A DNA stretch of 64,000 bases, taken from contig JAQFVV010012423.1 in NCBI GenBank assembly GCA_028023455.1, positions 2,123,273-2,187,272 on the forward strand, in the 5' to 3' direction. Within the stretch, counting starts at the first letter, position 1, and each line of letters opens with the position of its first letter. This document shows positions 38,286-48,075 of the stretch, piece by piece. A model generated the notes under the pieces. That model was not told the DNA's origin, did not search any database, and was given only the letters and a program-made list of their open reading frames with translations. Both the position numbers and the translations under genes were made by a program. Origin of the DNA: Epiperipatus broadwayi. Lineage: Eukaryota > Onychophora > Udeonychophora > Euonychophora > Peripatidae.

Positions 38286-38800
38286 AACTTAATTCAGGTT
38301 TACAATATTAGTTGTTTTTAGAAGGCTGTGAAGCATGGATTGGACTTCCGGATCCATTGATTCAATATGAACTATGATCCATTGTCTAAAACTATACACT
38401 ATTTCATGAGTGATTCTCATTGTACTGTGACTGTTGCGACCAAGGGTATCATTGACATTTTGCCCACTTCCACCCACTTTGAACATGCATCTGTAACAAC
38501 AAAGAACATTTGCTCATTGATTGGGCCTGCAAAATCCATGTGCAATTGTGACCATGGTGAGAATGGTGGTTCTCAAGATTGAACTGGAGCATGGGGGCAT
38601 GTCACATGACCTGACAATTTTTGCACTTGCTCACAAGATTCTCAATGTCCATATCCATTGATAGCCACCATATGTATGACATTGCTAATGCTTTAATTCT
38701 CATGATGCCCAAGTCCAATGAAGCTCATTAAGGATGATTCACTGTAGAAAAAAAATAATAAAACATGACCCTCAAAGCAAACAGTTTTTATGTGTTGAGA
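38286..38800 (-). pseudogene. Ty3/gypsy integrase, zinc-binding/DDE N-terminal part
   Basis: Minus-strand reading gives CKNCQVM (end of the HHCC zinc finger), then HAPMLQFNLENHHSHHGHN, in the place of the APLHPWxxPxxPWxRxHxD segment holding the first catalytic Asp. NEQMFFVVTDACSKWVEV follows (family pattern FLVVVDxxSKWxEV), then a VLDNGS block for the second catalytic Asp (family DNGxxF). Frameshifts and stops separate these blocks. Confidence 0.65.
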
Positions 38801-40165
38801 AGCTTATTACATCTTATAAAAATGTTTGAAGTTTGGTGTTTGTGAGTTTGCTTGGCCAGGAAGTCTTTACTCTTGTTATCAAGAAGTCTTTGTGTTGCAT
38901 GTGCCACTTGTTCAGCAATCATGGGAAGATCTTCCAATTCTTCTAAGAAAAAGATGCCATTCATGTTTGGATTGCCACACTTGGTTGATGGGAGTGGAAA
39001 ACTGCTCAACACATCTGCATTTGCAACTTTTTTTCCTGGTCTATAATCCAGTTTGAAAGAATATGCATTGAGCATGTGTGGACATCTTTGCATTCAGGGT
39101 GACAGAATTATTGGTGTTAGTTTGTCTAAGCTGAAAATGCTGAGAGCAGATAATGATCTGTACAAATGTTAAATTTGTTCCAAATAGGAAATGGTGAAAT
39201 GTTTGACTCCGAATACTATTGCAAAAGCTTCTTTGTCAATTTGTGCATAAATTTGTTCAGCATTAGACAATGTATTTGAAGTACTGCACCCACTCCATAT
39301 GGCAAAACATCATATGTAAGCAGAACCCTTGGTGAGGGTCAAATGGAATCAGTACATTATTGGACATCAATGTTTTTTTAAGTTTAAGAAAAGCCCTTTC
39401 ATGTTGTGATGACTAACTCCATGTGGAATTTGTCTGTAATAAGTGATGTGGAGGTTCAACTACAGTTGCAGGATCCAGAAGAAAATATAAGTCCTAAAAA
39501 TTACCTTCAGATCTTTTTTGTTTCTTGGAGGGCATGCATTTTGAATTGCAACTGCTTTACCTGGAGACAGATACAAGCCCTTAATGTCGATTGTATATCC
39601 CAGAAATTCCACAGAATCTACTCCAAATATGCAATTTTCTTTGTTAGCTCACAATCTACTGTGTGCAAACCTTTTGAACACAGTACATAAATTTTTTTAT
39701 ATAGATCAATCACTGAAGAAGCACAAATTAATATGCCATTGAAATACTCTGGGAATGTTTGTGAGTAAATTGTCTATAACTCATTGAAACATTCTTGGTG
39801 CAATGCATATTCCATATTTTAAACATTTTGTATGGAAACTTCCTCAATGTGTGATGATGGCCTGTATGTTTGCAGACATGTCGTAAATTGTAAGTTGTAG
39901 GTAGGCCTTAGCTAGATCAATTTTTGCAAAGATGGATTTAGGAGGAAGATAAGTCAGAAAATGATATACTGCAAGTATAAAGTATTGGTGATTCTGATGA
40001 GTCCTGTTAACTGTTACCTTGTAGTCACTACATAATCTCATCTCTCCTGTAGGTTTGAGAATTGGTACCACCTTTGTTGTCCACACAAGGTTTTTCATTG
40101 GTACAATGACCTCATCATAGAGCAGAATATCTAAAGCAATGTCTTTCTTGTGTTTCATTACAAGT
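38801..40165 (-). pseudogene. Ty3/gypsy reverse transcriptase-RNase H
   Basis: The frame 39844-40158 begins the RT domain: LVWTTKVVPILKPTGEMRLC, SDYKVTVNRT, then IFAKIDLAKAYLQLTI, matching the FAKLDLSQAYxQ box with its catalytic Asp. Further down, out of frame, are SVEFLGYTIDIKGLY (FLG-H/Y box) and fragments up to PFDP. The 38788-39093 frame gives AYSFKLDYRPGKKVANADVLSSFPLP, the RNase H end typical of K02A2.6-like elements (YRPGKxNxxADxLSRxP). Many stops show it is dead. The order gag-PR-RT-RH-IN places it in Ty3/gypsy (Metaviridae), not Ty1/copia. Confidence 0.8.
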
Positions 40166-40476
40166 GGTAGTGGCCAGGCTCACAGTTTGATTGGGGGAAT
40201 TTAGAATCAACTGGAAATGATACAACTGGATCCTAATTATGTTCCTACAGATGTGCTGAAAATTTATGGAAATTGGTTAATGATATCTTGACCAGATGAT
40301 TCAATATTTAGATGAACTCTAGATAGTGAAATACCTAGAGGTGTGAATCATTCATATTCTAACAGGCTTGTACAAGGGTTCTCTGTTATCAATAAATATA
40401 GATGGCATGAATGATCACCATATGTTACATGTATGACACACTGTCCCTTGGTTTATTTTGAGTTGTGCTGAAAATC

Positions 40477-40860
40477 TCATAATGTAATTGTTACTGGGTA
40501 TAGTTCAGGTTTTATTCCCTTGCATAATTCAGATAAGGTGTCAGATGATAGAATATAATGCTTTGATCCTGAGTCAACTTCCATTCTACACTTCTTTCCA
40601 TTTGTGTAAATGTTTGCAGAGGATTTAAGTGTTAAGCTGTCATGGTGTATATCATGAATATGATTTACAATGTCATCTTTCATCTCTGTTACTGCCATGC
40701 ACTGATTTGAAGATCCAGAAATAGTACATTGTTTTGCTTGGCACACATGCTGTAAATGACCCATTACTGGCAGAAATGGCATTTGGTTTTTTTGAAAGGG
40801 GATTACATTTGATTGTGTTGACTGCCACAACCATAGCAAGGGGGAAATCCTGGTTGAGAG
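40477..40860 (-). pseudogene. Ty3/gypsy nucleocapsid knuckle and aspartic protease
   Basis: Element sense (minus): CYGCGSQHNQM and KTKCHFCQ near 40740-40850 are the remains of the gag zinc knuckle (CxxCxxxH...C and KCxxC). The 40477-40839 frame carries MEVDSGSKHYILS, the retropepsin active site D(S/T)G, in the context usual for K02A2.6-like elements (MEVDTGA). A stop splits the knuckle. Confidence 0.7.
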
Positions 40861-41500
40861 GCACCAGTGTTCCTTTTATGTGAAAGAGATGTTTGACAAG
40901 CAGTATAAAACCAACAACATTTTTGTGAGGTAAGATTGATCTGCTTCACTGAATAAGATTGACATTCACCATAGGAGTGTTTGTGGCATGGATTTTGCAC
41001 ACTTGAACCAATGCAGATTCAGCAGCTAGGCTAGACTGTACAGCTGTATTTAGTTAAAGTTTCTTCTGTTAAATGTCTGTGTTGTATGGTTTCATCATAA
41101 AGCCCACAGATGAATTGATCTCAAAACCGCTCTGTGAGTGAAGGACCAAAATCGCAGTCTCTATCAAATGTCAAAGGTCAACTAAAATACACTCACATTC
41201 TCTCTTTCTCATTGTCAATGATGGTGAAATTGGAAATGTTGGTAAATAATGGAAGGTTGTGAGTTGAAATATTGTTTAAAAGATTTATTAATTTTTGATA
41301 TGACTTGTCCTGGGGCAACGCCAGTGATATAAGTGAACAGAGAATGCTTAATGTTCCTAGTCCACAAACAACAAAGAGTGTTGCATGTTTATTTTCATTA
41401 GGGATGAAATTGTTAGCTTCACAAAAGAAATTCACCTGTGATGCTATGTATCCCATATATGCAGTGAGTTGATATCAAAAGAAAGGTGCCAAAGAACCAA
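40861..41500 (-). pseudogene. Ty3/gypsy gag
   Basis: The 41193-41456 frame reads SQVNFFCEANNFIPNENKHA, TLFVVCGLGTLSIL, ALPQDKSYQKLINLLNN, following the gag capsid pattern of Ty3/gypsy elements (FxxYxxANxI...KxAxLLxxxGxxTxxxL...Y..L...L). Downstream pieces DQFICGLYDETIQHRHL match the ...RDQFVxGLxDxxIQxRLL segment. The start is not preserved. Confidence 0.65.
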
Positions 41501-41774
41501 TAGTTGTCATTATAAGTCAAATAGAAAACAAATGACAAGGTAAGTTTGAAGAGAAAAAAATACATATATATGTATGATGTCCATACAATTAATACTAATT
41601 TTTAAATAAAGAAAACATACTATTAAATAGTAAATCACATCTATGCAAAGATATTCAGTTCTGAAATTAAAGGAACAGTGTATAGAGACATAACACACAT
41701 AATTTCACTAAGTTAATATTTTAATATTGTTCAATATCTTGCATATCCCATCCTCATCATGAAAACTGGTGTAG

Positions 41775-41968
41775 TGTTTCAGTATCAAGAAATTAACAGC
41801 CAAAACATGTTCTATTTCTACATAGAACATCTTAGTGCCACTTTTATTTAAAATTACACTGACCCAAAGTCAAAAAGATTAATACCACAGACAATAAAAA
41901 TCTAATCCCACAGTTATTCCTTGGATGATGTCATGAAAGCAAATCATCATGGATCATAAAACATAACA
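41775..41968 (-). mobile_element. 5' LTR of Ty3/gypsy element
   Basis: A 194-bp copy of the LTR at 35202-35394 in the same orientation, TG...CA ends, bounding the element on its upstream side. The adjacent primer-binding site (minus-sense ACTACACCAGTTTTC) cannot be matched to a tRNA with confidence. The whole element spans about 6.77 kb including the inner insertion. Confidence 0.8.
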
Positions 41969-42862
41969 TTTTCCTTGATCAATTCTTCACAATTAATTAT
42001 TAGAATTGCTTTTGTAATTGGTTGAGCTACTTAGATCCTGCTGACATTATCTAATATTATTTATTACTTAAGTAAAATATTTTCAATTGTTATTTAATAA
42101 TTAGTTTTTGATGGAATTCCATTCTTATATCTTTTTAAATAATTAGTTTGTTTCCTCAGGTTATAATTAAAAAACTGCAATTCTTTTATCTACTGTTTCA
42201 ATCAATTTTAATTTTACTTTTTATTTAAATTTAATACTTTTATTTTTATATTTTTAATGTGTATGTACACACATTTATATTACCACACAATTATTTTATA
42301 ATGACCATGTAAACATAGTAGAATAAAATAAAATAATAAAAATAGAATATATATGTGTAGGAAGTTTTAGTAGGAAGTTTTAATTAATAAATATAGAATG
42401 TAAAAAAGGGTAAAAAAATTATATAATATTTAAAAGGTAACAAATAAATGATAATTTTAAAGATGTATATATAGAATAGAAATTATATGTTTATATTTAT
42501 TTATATGTTTGTATTATGTTGTAGTTCTGAAGAAGATTGCTGGGCAATCAAAACTGTAAACTGTAAAAGAGGGTGGTAAATAAAGTATTGTGTAACAGTT
42601 GTAAAGTGCATGGATGATTTAGTATTATGTGATATACATAGTAGATTACATAAGAGTACAACAAACTTAAAGATGATTATGCATTATATTATGCATTATA
42701 CAGAAGATTATGTTGCTGTGTCTACAAAATGTCAATTATATTTAAGAAAATAAAGAAATAATTTTAAACTTTTAATTTAAATTTAGTTGATGTACATAGA
42801 ATTTTCCCCACATTGTTTCTTTTAAATGGTAATTCATATATTCAGTGCCTAAAAAGGTAATA
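41969..42862. other. A+T-rich DNA with a hammerhead-like/Penelope-type signature
   Basis: Within 42531-42570, CTGAAGA is followed by a perfect 6-bp stem (GATTGC-TGG-GCAATC) and AAAAC. This is a hammerhead stem II context (CUGANGA...GAAAC) with G12 lost, a layout also common at the ends of Penelope-like elements and derived SINEs. An AATAAAG follows at about 42581. No gene is seen. Confidence 0.35.
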
Positions 42863-44026
42863 GTTTATTAGACAAAGATGCCACCTGATGGCACCATTGT
42901 TATGCCAAAACTACAATATATGAACATTCCCAGGCCATCTATTTTAATGATTGTGTGATGTTTTTTGTCAAAAAAAATCAAACATAGAAATAGTGTTTTT
43001 TTAACATTTTTTTCTATTAACATAAACAAATTAATTTAAGTGAAATGAAATCAACAAATGTAAAATAAAATGAATAAATTTCAATTTTATTATGGTTGTT
43101 TGGTGTTATGCTTTTTTTTGTTTAAAAAATAATAGGAACAAAAATAAAAGTTCTTACATTTTCATTTTTACACAGAAACAGTAACAAATGCTAAAATGGT
43201 TTTAAACTTATTATGCTTTTTTTATTTATAAAAAACAAATTTCAATTTCATTACTCATTTTTCGTGTTACCTGCTGTTTTTGGTTTCAAAAATAATAGCA
43301 ACAAAAAGTAAAAGTTGTTAGCCTTTCTTTTTTAAACCATAAACAACAACAACAAATTAAAAAAGTATTACAAATAAGATGCTTCTTGAGTTTTAGAAAT
43401 CAGTTTACATGTACAGCTTGAACCAATGGTATTCTGGAGCCATCAAAACAATCTCATCTTTCGAATGGAACACATTCATGCAACAGACAGCAAAATTGAG
43501 TTGGTACCTTTTGTACAGAATAATTTCATTGTTTACAAAAAGTCACAGCATCTGATTCTGTTGCCAGTAAATCACAGAATCAAACAAAATGTGGGATTTC
43601 CTGCACCATTTTGTTGGTCTCGTGGAATGTTATGGCAGTATATTACTTGACTAGTTATCTGATTTTATTTGAGCAAGGTTTTGCCATTTAAAACTTCAAT
43701 ATAGAATAGTATAAAGTGTCAGATAATTATTACTTAAAAAATTGCATTACTTCAATACTAAAAAAAAATAAATGAAATAAACAAAAGGATTTTCATATAA
43801 TTCAAATACGCACACCCTCACACAAAACCATAAAAAGGTTTGAAGTGTGCAAATTTGCAAAAATTGTTTACTATGATGCAACAAAGCGTCCTGCAATCTG
43901 TAACCCAACATAAGTGTTGTATTATAATAAACATGGGTTGGAACATGCTATTGGCCTTGGAAATGGCATTTTTATGTGCTTTAGTACACAAACGTTGCCA
44001 TCAAGTGGCATCTTTGTCTAGTAAAT
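42863..44026. mobile_element. 1.16 kb element with ~38-bp terminal inverted repeats
   Basis: The left end TTTATTAGACAAAGATGCCA then CCTGATGGCA (42864-42893) recurs inverted at the right end (TTGCCATCAAGTGGCATC then TTTGTCTAGTAAA, 43996-44024). Diverged subterminal similarity (CAAGGCCA, ATGTTCC) also follows. Each end contains its own small palindrome (TGCCA...TGGCA). Small plus-strand frames inside (43426-43650, 43840-44064) show no transposase motif. Likely a non-autonomous DNA transposon; superfamily unknown. Confidence 0.65.
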
Positions 44027-44704
44027 TATTATCCCTAAAAATTATAAAATATCTTCACATGTGATAAAGTCATGTTACACTAAGTCATCTTTTTGTTTTA
44101 AGATCAGTGGATTGAGCTCCAGGTTATTTTAAAACAATTACCGTTTGCCTAAAAAGAACAAGATATAAGTTTAATAATCTATATTAGACAGTTATATAAG
44201 TTTTTACCAAAATCAATTGTGTTTGGGAAATTCTTTATTTACTGGAAAAGTTTTACAAAATCTATCTTGATTTGAATTCTGTGTTATGGAAATAGCAAAA
44301 AAATGCACTAAGCTCTATACATGAGAGTTTTTGAATGTTAACATTAATGCTTTTTTAACTCATAAAACTGGCACATTTATGATTATATATATTTTGTTTT
44401 GTATTCAGCCACAAACCTGAATGTCAAGAAAATCACAAAAAATGACCATAAGTTTTAAAGAATAATATTAAAATAGACGAATATATATTTATTTACATTA
44501 ATATATACATAACACATTATATACAATTGTGCCTTCAGTAATTTTGACGACTACTAATAACTGACTATTCGGTGTACATATGTCTTCCTAAGTCTGCATT
44601 TACTAACTTGATCCAATCTGTTCACTTCCCACTAAATGCTAATATTCCCATGATTAAACACTAACCACTGCCATTACTATTCACATATCTGAATAAATAA
44701 CTAA

Positions 44705-44957
44705 AAAATTGTTTATACTCATACTCCAACTCTGCACAGTTCTCATGATCCTTATAATGCATTCACAAATAAAAATAAGACCAGTGCAGTCTGTTTAAAG
44801 TCCCTATCTCGCTGTTTGCACTTACAAAAGCTCGGTCTCTGGGATGATGTCACTCATAGCAGTAAAGTTGCTACAACATTTTCAACAGCCTTTTTCATTG
44901 GGTCCTTTCTTCCTGATGTCCCACGACACAACAGCAACAGCATCATCACTCGAAGGG
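44705..44957 (+). CDS. candidate exon of unknown gene
   Basis: A frame stays open from just after a stop at 44702-44704 to 45043, about 112 codons, unusual here. The first 83 codons look protein-like: TPTLHSSHDPYNAFTNK, SAVCLKSLSRCLHLQKLG, LWDDVTHSSKVATTF, STAFFIGSFLPDVPRHN. They end at ACTCGAAGG|GTAAGA, a strong donor. After the donor the frame turns Phe/Tyr-rich. No acceptor or start was identified, no family recognised, and an old repeat could give the same picture. It is on the opposite strand to the other exon candidates. Confidence 0.3.
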
Positions 44958-45530
44958 TAAGAAAAACCTTTCTGTTCTTTTCAGCATACACTATCTATAC
45001 TTTTCACTGTTTAATATCTGGTATTAGTTATTATAGATCATAATAGCTATTTTCATTAGGCTATCCCTTAGCAATGCATATTTTCTCAAATTATCAAATT
45101 TTTAATTGCGCAAGTGTACATTATTTTCACCTGCAATTAGTATTTCAAATACTGATTAAACTGATCCTTCTTCACTATTCTGTTGTTTAATTAGTTTAAA
45201 AGTGCCTTAATGCTCTAATTAAACAATACTAGCCTTTTTAATATTTAAATCCATTAACGTTTTTTGGCATTATTATTCACATTTCTTTTATCTATCAGCA
45301 ATCTTTTTTTCATTGCTTTTAATTAAAATATCTGTCTATATTTAAATTTCTATTCTTTTCTATTTTTTCTGGAGTCATAAATCTTAGCTTTATAACTTAC
45401 ACAAATTACGGTTACTAATGCCATATTTTTCCAAAATATTATATTTAATATATATAAAATATTGTTAAGTTTGTGAAAAATTGCAACAAAACTTTAATAG
45501 TTACCTTATTAATAATTTATTTTTGCTTAC

Positions 45531-45631
45531 AGTGATAGCATTATTAATACAAATTTCTTGAAGTAGTGACCCGGGTCCATTTGTATCCTCATCAACAGTA
45601 TATATAAGAACGCTATTAAGACTACAGTATT
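45531..45631 (-). CDS. candidate internal exon of unrecognised gene
   Basis: A 101-bp minus-strand block with a textbook acceptor (GTTTTGTTTTTCAG) and donor (ACT|GTAAGC). The most protein-like frame is open throughout, giving 33 codons: YCSLNSVLIYTVDEDTN, GPGSLLQEICINNAIT. A second frame is also open (hydrophobic, less plausible). The chosen frame implies a phase 1 acceptor and a phase 0 donor, so at least one undetected exon must lie between it and 30244-30350 if they share a gene. The GC-rich GACCCGGGTCC core in A+T-rich surroundings supports selection. I do not recognise the protein. Confidence 0.5.
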
Positions 45632-46282
45632 CTGAAAAACAAAACAAATACAATTAAATATTATATATATGTAGTATAAATAAAAAAAAAAATAGGATTA
45701 ATTATACTGATACAAATAATTGTGTATATGTACGTACGTATGTACGTATGCATTTATGTATGTATGTATCTTTGTGGAGTTCTATGAAACAGAATTGTAT
45801 GCGTAATGTATATTTTGACAGATGCTTGGGTAAGGAATAAAAATCAAATAGATGTTTGGAAGAGAGATGAGAGACAATTATTTTTAACATCATTATATAT
45901 AGATAAGTTTTTTCTTTAGATAAAAATCTAAATTTGGGTATTATAAACAATGATGGAAATATTAAATAAAGCTCTTGTTTTGTTTTTTAAATTTTTGTTC
46001 TATAATAAGAGACTTATGATTCATATTGTTATCTGTATTTGTAAGCATCTACTTAGTGATAAAATCTTAAATCTTATTTTGTATATATAATATACATAAT
46101 ATCTTATAGGACCAAACCATTTCTTTCTGATTTGAACAAAGAAATAGTCAATATTGTATCTTTATCAAACTGCAAATGCACATATACACCTATATAGTAT
46201 AAATTTATAAATCAAAAATACTTCAAAAGGTACTGCAGTGTTGAAATTTATATATGGTGTTCAATTAGCTGTTGTCATATAT

Positions 46283-47005
46283 AAATAAATTATAACTTTT
46301 TGGGATATACCGTGTATTGTTTTCCATTAAACACTGATATTTCGACGGAATAGCAGCCGCCATTTTTAAGATTAACTTTTGAAAGAAAAACGTTAGATCT
46401 TAACAAATAACTGACTGTGTGCGAGATGAGAAATGAGATTCCAGTTCAGCATTCACAATATGAGGCTTATCAAAATGTTTATTTCCCTCAGTATTTTTAC
46501 TTATTAATTTTAAGTTAATATTGGATAAAATGAGAGGTTTCCATATAGCGGGAATACATTGTGCTTCATCAGTTCTATTTAAACCAGTAGGTCTCTTTAA
46601 TATTTCAATTGACACTCTCATGGTTCTTAAATCATATCTTTCCAAATTAGCATGATTTAAGAACCATGAGAGAGTCAATTGAAATATTAAAAAGACCTAC
46701 TGGTTTAAATAGAACTGATGAAGCACAACGTATTCCCGCTACGTGGAAACCTCTCATTTTATCCAATATTAACTTAAAATTAATAGGTAAAAATACTGAG
46801 GGAAATAAACATTTTGATAAGCCTCATATTGTGAATGCTGAACTGGAATCTCATTTCTCATCTCGCACACAGTCACGTTATTTGTTAAGATCTAACGGTT
46901 TTTCTTTCAAAAGTTAACCTTGAAAATGGCGGTTGCTATTCCGTCGAAATATAGGTGTTTAATGGAAAACAATACATGGTATATCCCAAAAAGTTATAAT
47001 TTATC
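46283..47005. mobile_element. inverted pair of Penelope-like element C-terminal fragments
   Basis: A near-palindrome with ~353-bp arms (46283-46635 and 46652-47005) around a 16-nt spacer. Both arms encode, reading outward from the centre, the same peptide: LRTMRVSIEILKRPTGLNRT (left) and MRESIEILKRPTGLNRTDEA (right), then IPATWKPLILSNINLKL and NAELESHFSSRTQS. The R(E/V)(S/A)IEIxKRPxxLNR pattern is characteristic of the segment after the GIY-YIG domain in Penelope-like elements. The arms differ by scattered substitutions, so this is old. The rest of the element (RT, GIY-YIG) is absent. Confidence 0.7.
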
Positions 47006-47064
47006 TACATCATATAACCGTGAAAACATTAAGTATAACACCCACACACACATATATATATATA

Positions 47065-47700
47065 TTCACTAAAATAAAAACTACAAAATTTTAAAAAATG
47101 CCTATATAAATTTAAAGATTAAAATTCTTGGCTATAGCCAGCTTCAGTGTATTTTGCCATCTTAAGTAGCAATATGTTAATATGTAAATATTATTAAACT
47201 CTCACAACAGTAATGTTCCCATATGAATTACCTACTTTCTCCTAAATTGTGAATATTAACACAATGACACTGTTTATTCAATACATTATCTGTACTATTT
47301 ATAAAATAGGACTCCTTAATTTTTCTTTTCCTCAAATCATTTTCCATATGCAAAATAAAAACTCTATCAAAGCAGAATTCTCCATTACAAATCACAGCAT
47401 GTTCTGCAAAAACAGATTTATATCTATCTGCCGAACAACGCAACTTATTATATAATAATTTATGATCCCTAATCCTCTTTTTCAATGCACATTTTGTCTT
47501 CCCAATGTAACTATAACCACAATGACATACCACTTTATATATAATATTATTGGTTGAGAGTTTGATAATATTTAAATATTAACGTATTGCTACTTAAGAT
47601 GGCTAAATACGCCAAAGCTGGCTATAGCAAAGAATTTTAATTAATCTTTAATTTTATATAGGCATTTTTAAAAATTTTGTAGTTTTTATTCTAGTAAATA
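47065..47700. repeat. inverted-repeat arms flanking GIY-YIG fragment
   Basis: 47065-47205 recurs inverted at 47556-47700: AATAAAAACTACAAAATTTT, ATGCCTATATAAA, GGCTATAGCC, GCCATCTTAAGTAGCAATA. Penelope-like elements often carry inverted or partial pseudo-LTRs, and this is consistent. On the minus strand the left arm reads CTGAAGCTGGCTATAGCCAA, a TGGC/GCCA stem after CTGAAG that resembles a decayed hammerhead stem II. Confidence 0.7.
47228..47545 (-). pseudogene. Penelope-like GIY-YIG endonuclease fragment
   Basis: The minus-strand frame reads KWYVCHCGYSYIGKTKCALK, then KRIRDHKLL, FAEHAVICNGEFCFD and RKRKIKESYFINSTDNVLN. This follows the GIY-YIG nuclease of Penelope-like retroelements (CxCGxxYIGxTxxxLxxRxxEH ... 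ExxxI). The tyrosine of YIG, the Arg of KRIRDH and the catalytic-type Glu of IKESYFI are present. The C(H)C pair before GYSYIG is the usual cysteine motif. About 100 residues end at a stop at 47228. The reverse transcriptase is missing, so this is a short truncated copy sitting between its inverted arms. Confidence 0.8.
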
Positions 47701-47737
47701 TTTTTATTATACTTATATATATATATATATTGTAACC

Positions 47738-48075
47738 ATCATCAATTGGACAATCGGGCCACACGTTGACAGGCACCAAGAGCTCACCTGTAACCATCAA
47801 CATTAATCAAGCTTAATACCTTGATGTCAGAGAACTACTATAATCAGACCCATCTTACTATAACCCAATAGACTAAAGGGACATACCAATGCCTACCACA
47901 TTGGCACCAAGATCTGTAATAGAATTCTTTATAACCAATGGCTTTAATCATTGGGCATCCAAGAACTGTATCTATCAATCTAACTGAATGCTCCCATCAT
48001 TGTGGTGCCAAGAACTATAACCAAAAACATATCATGCCATCTATATTATGCACCAAAGACTATAACCAAAATCTG
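47738..48075 (+). repeat. degenerate ~45-52 bp minisatellite
   Basis: The phrase CACCAAG(A)ACTNTAA(T/C)C recurs at about 47774, 47905, 47957, 48007 and 48049, and less clearly near 47830, each followed by ATAACCA/CATCAA-type spacer. Units are strongly diverged and spaced 42-52 bp (one double gap). GC-richer than its flanks. Confidence 0.5.
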
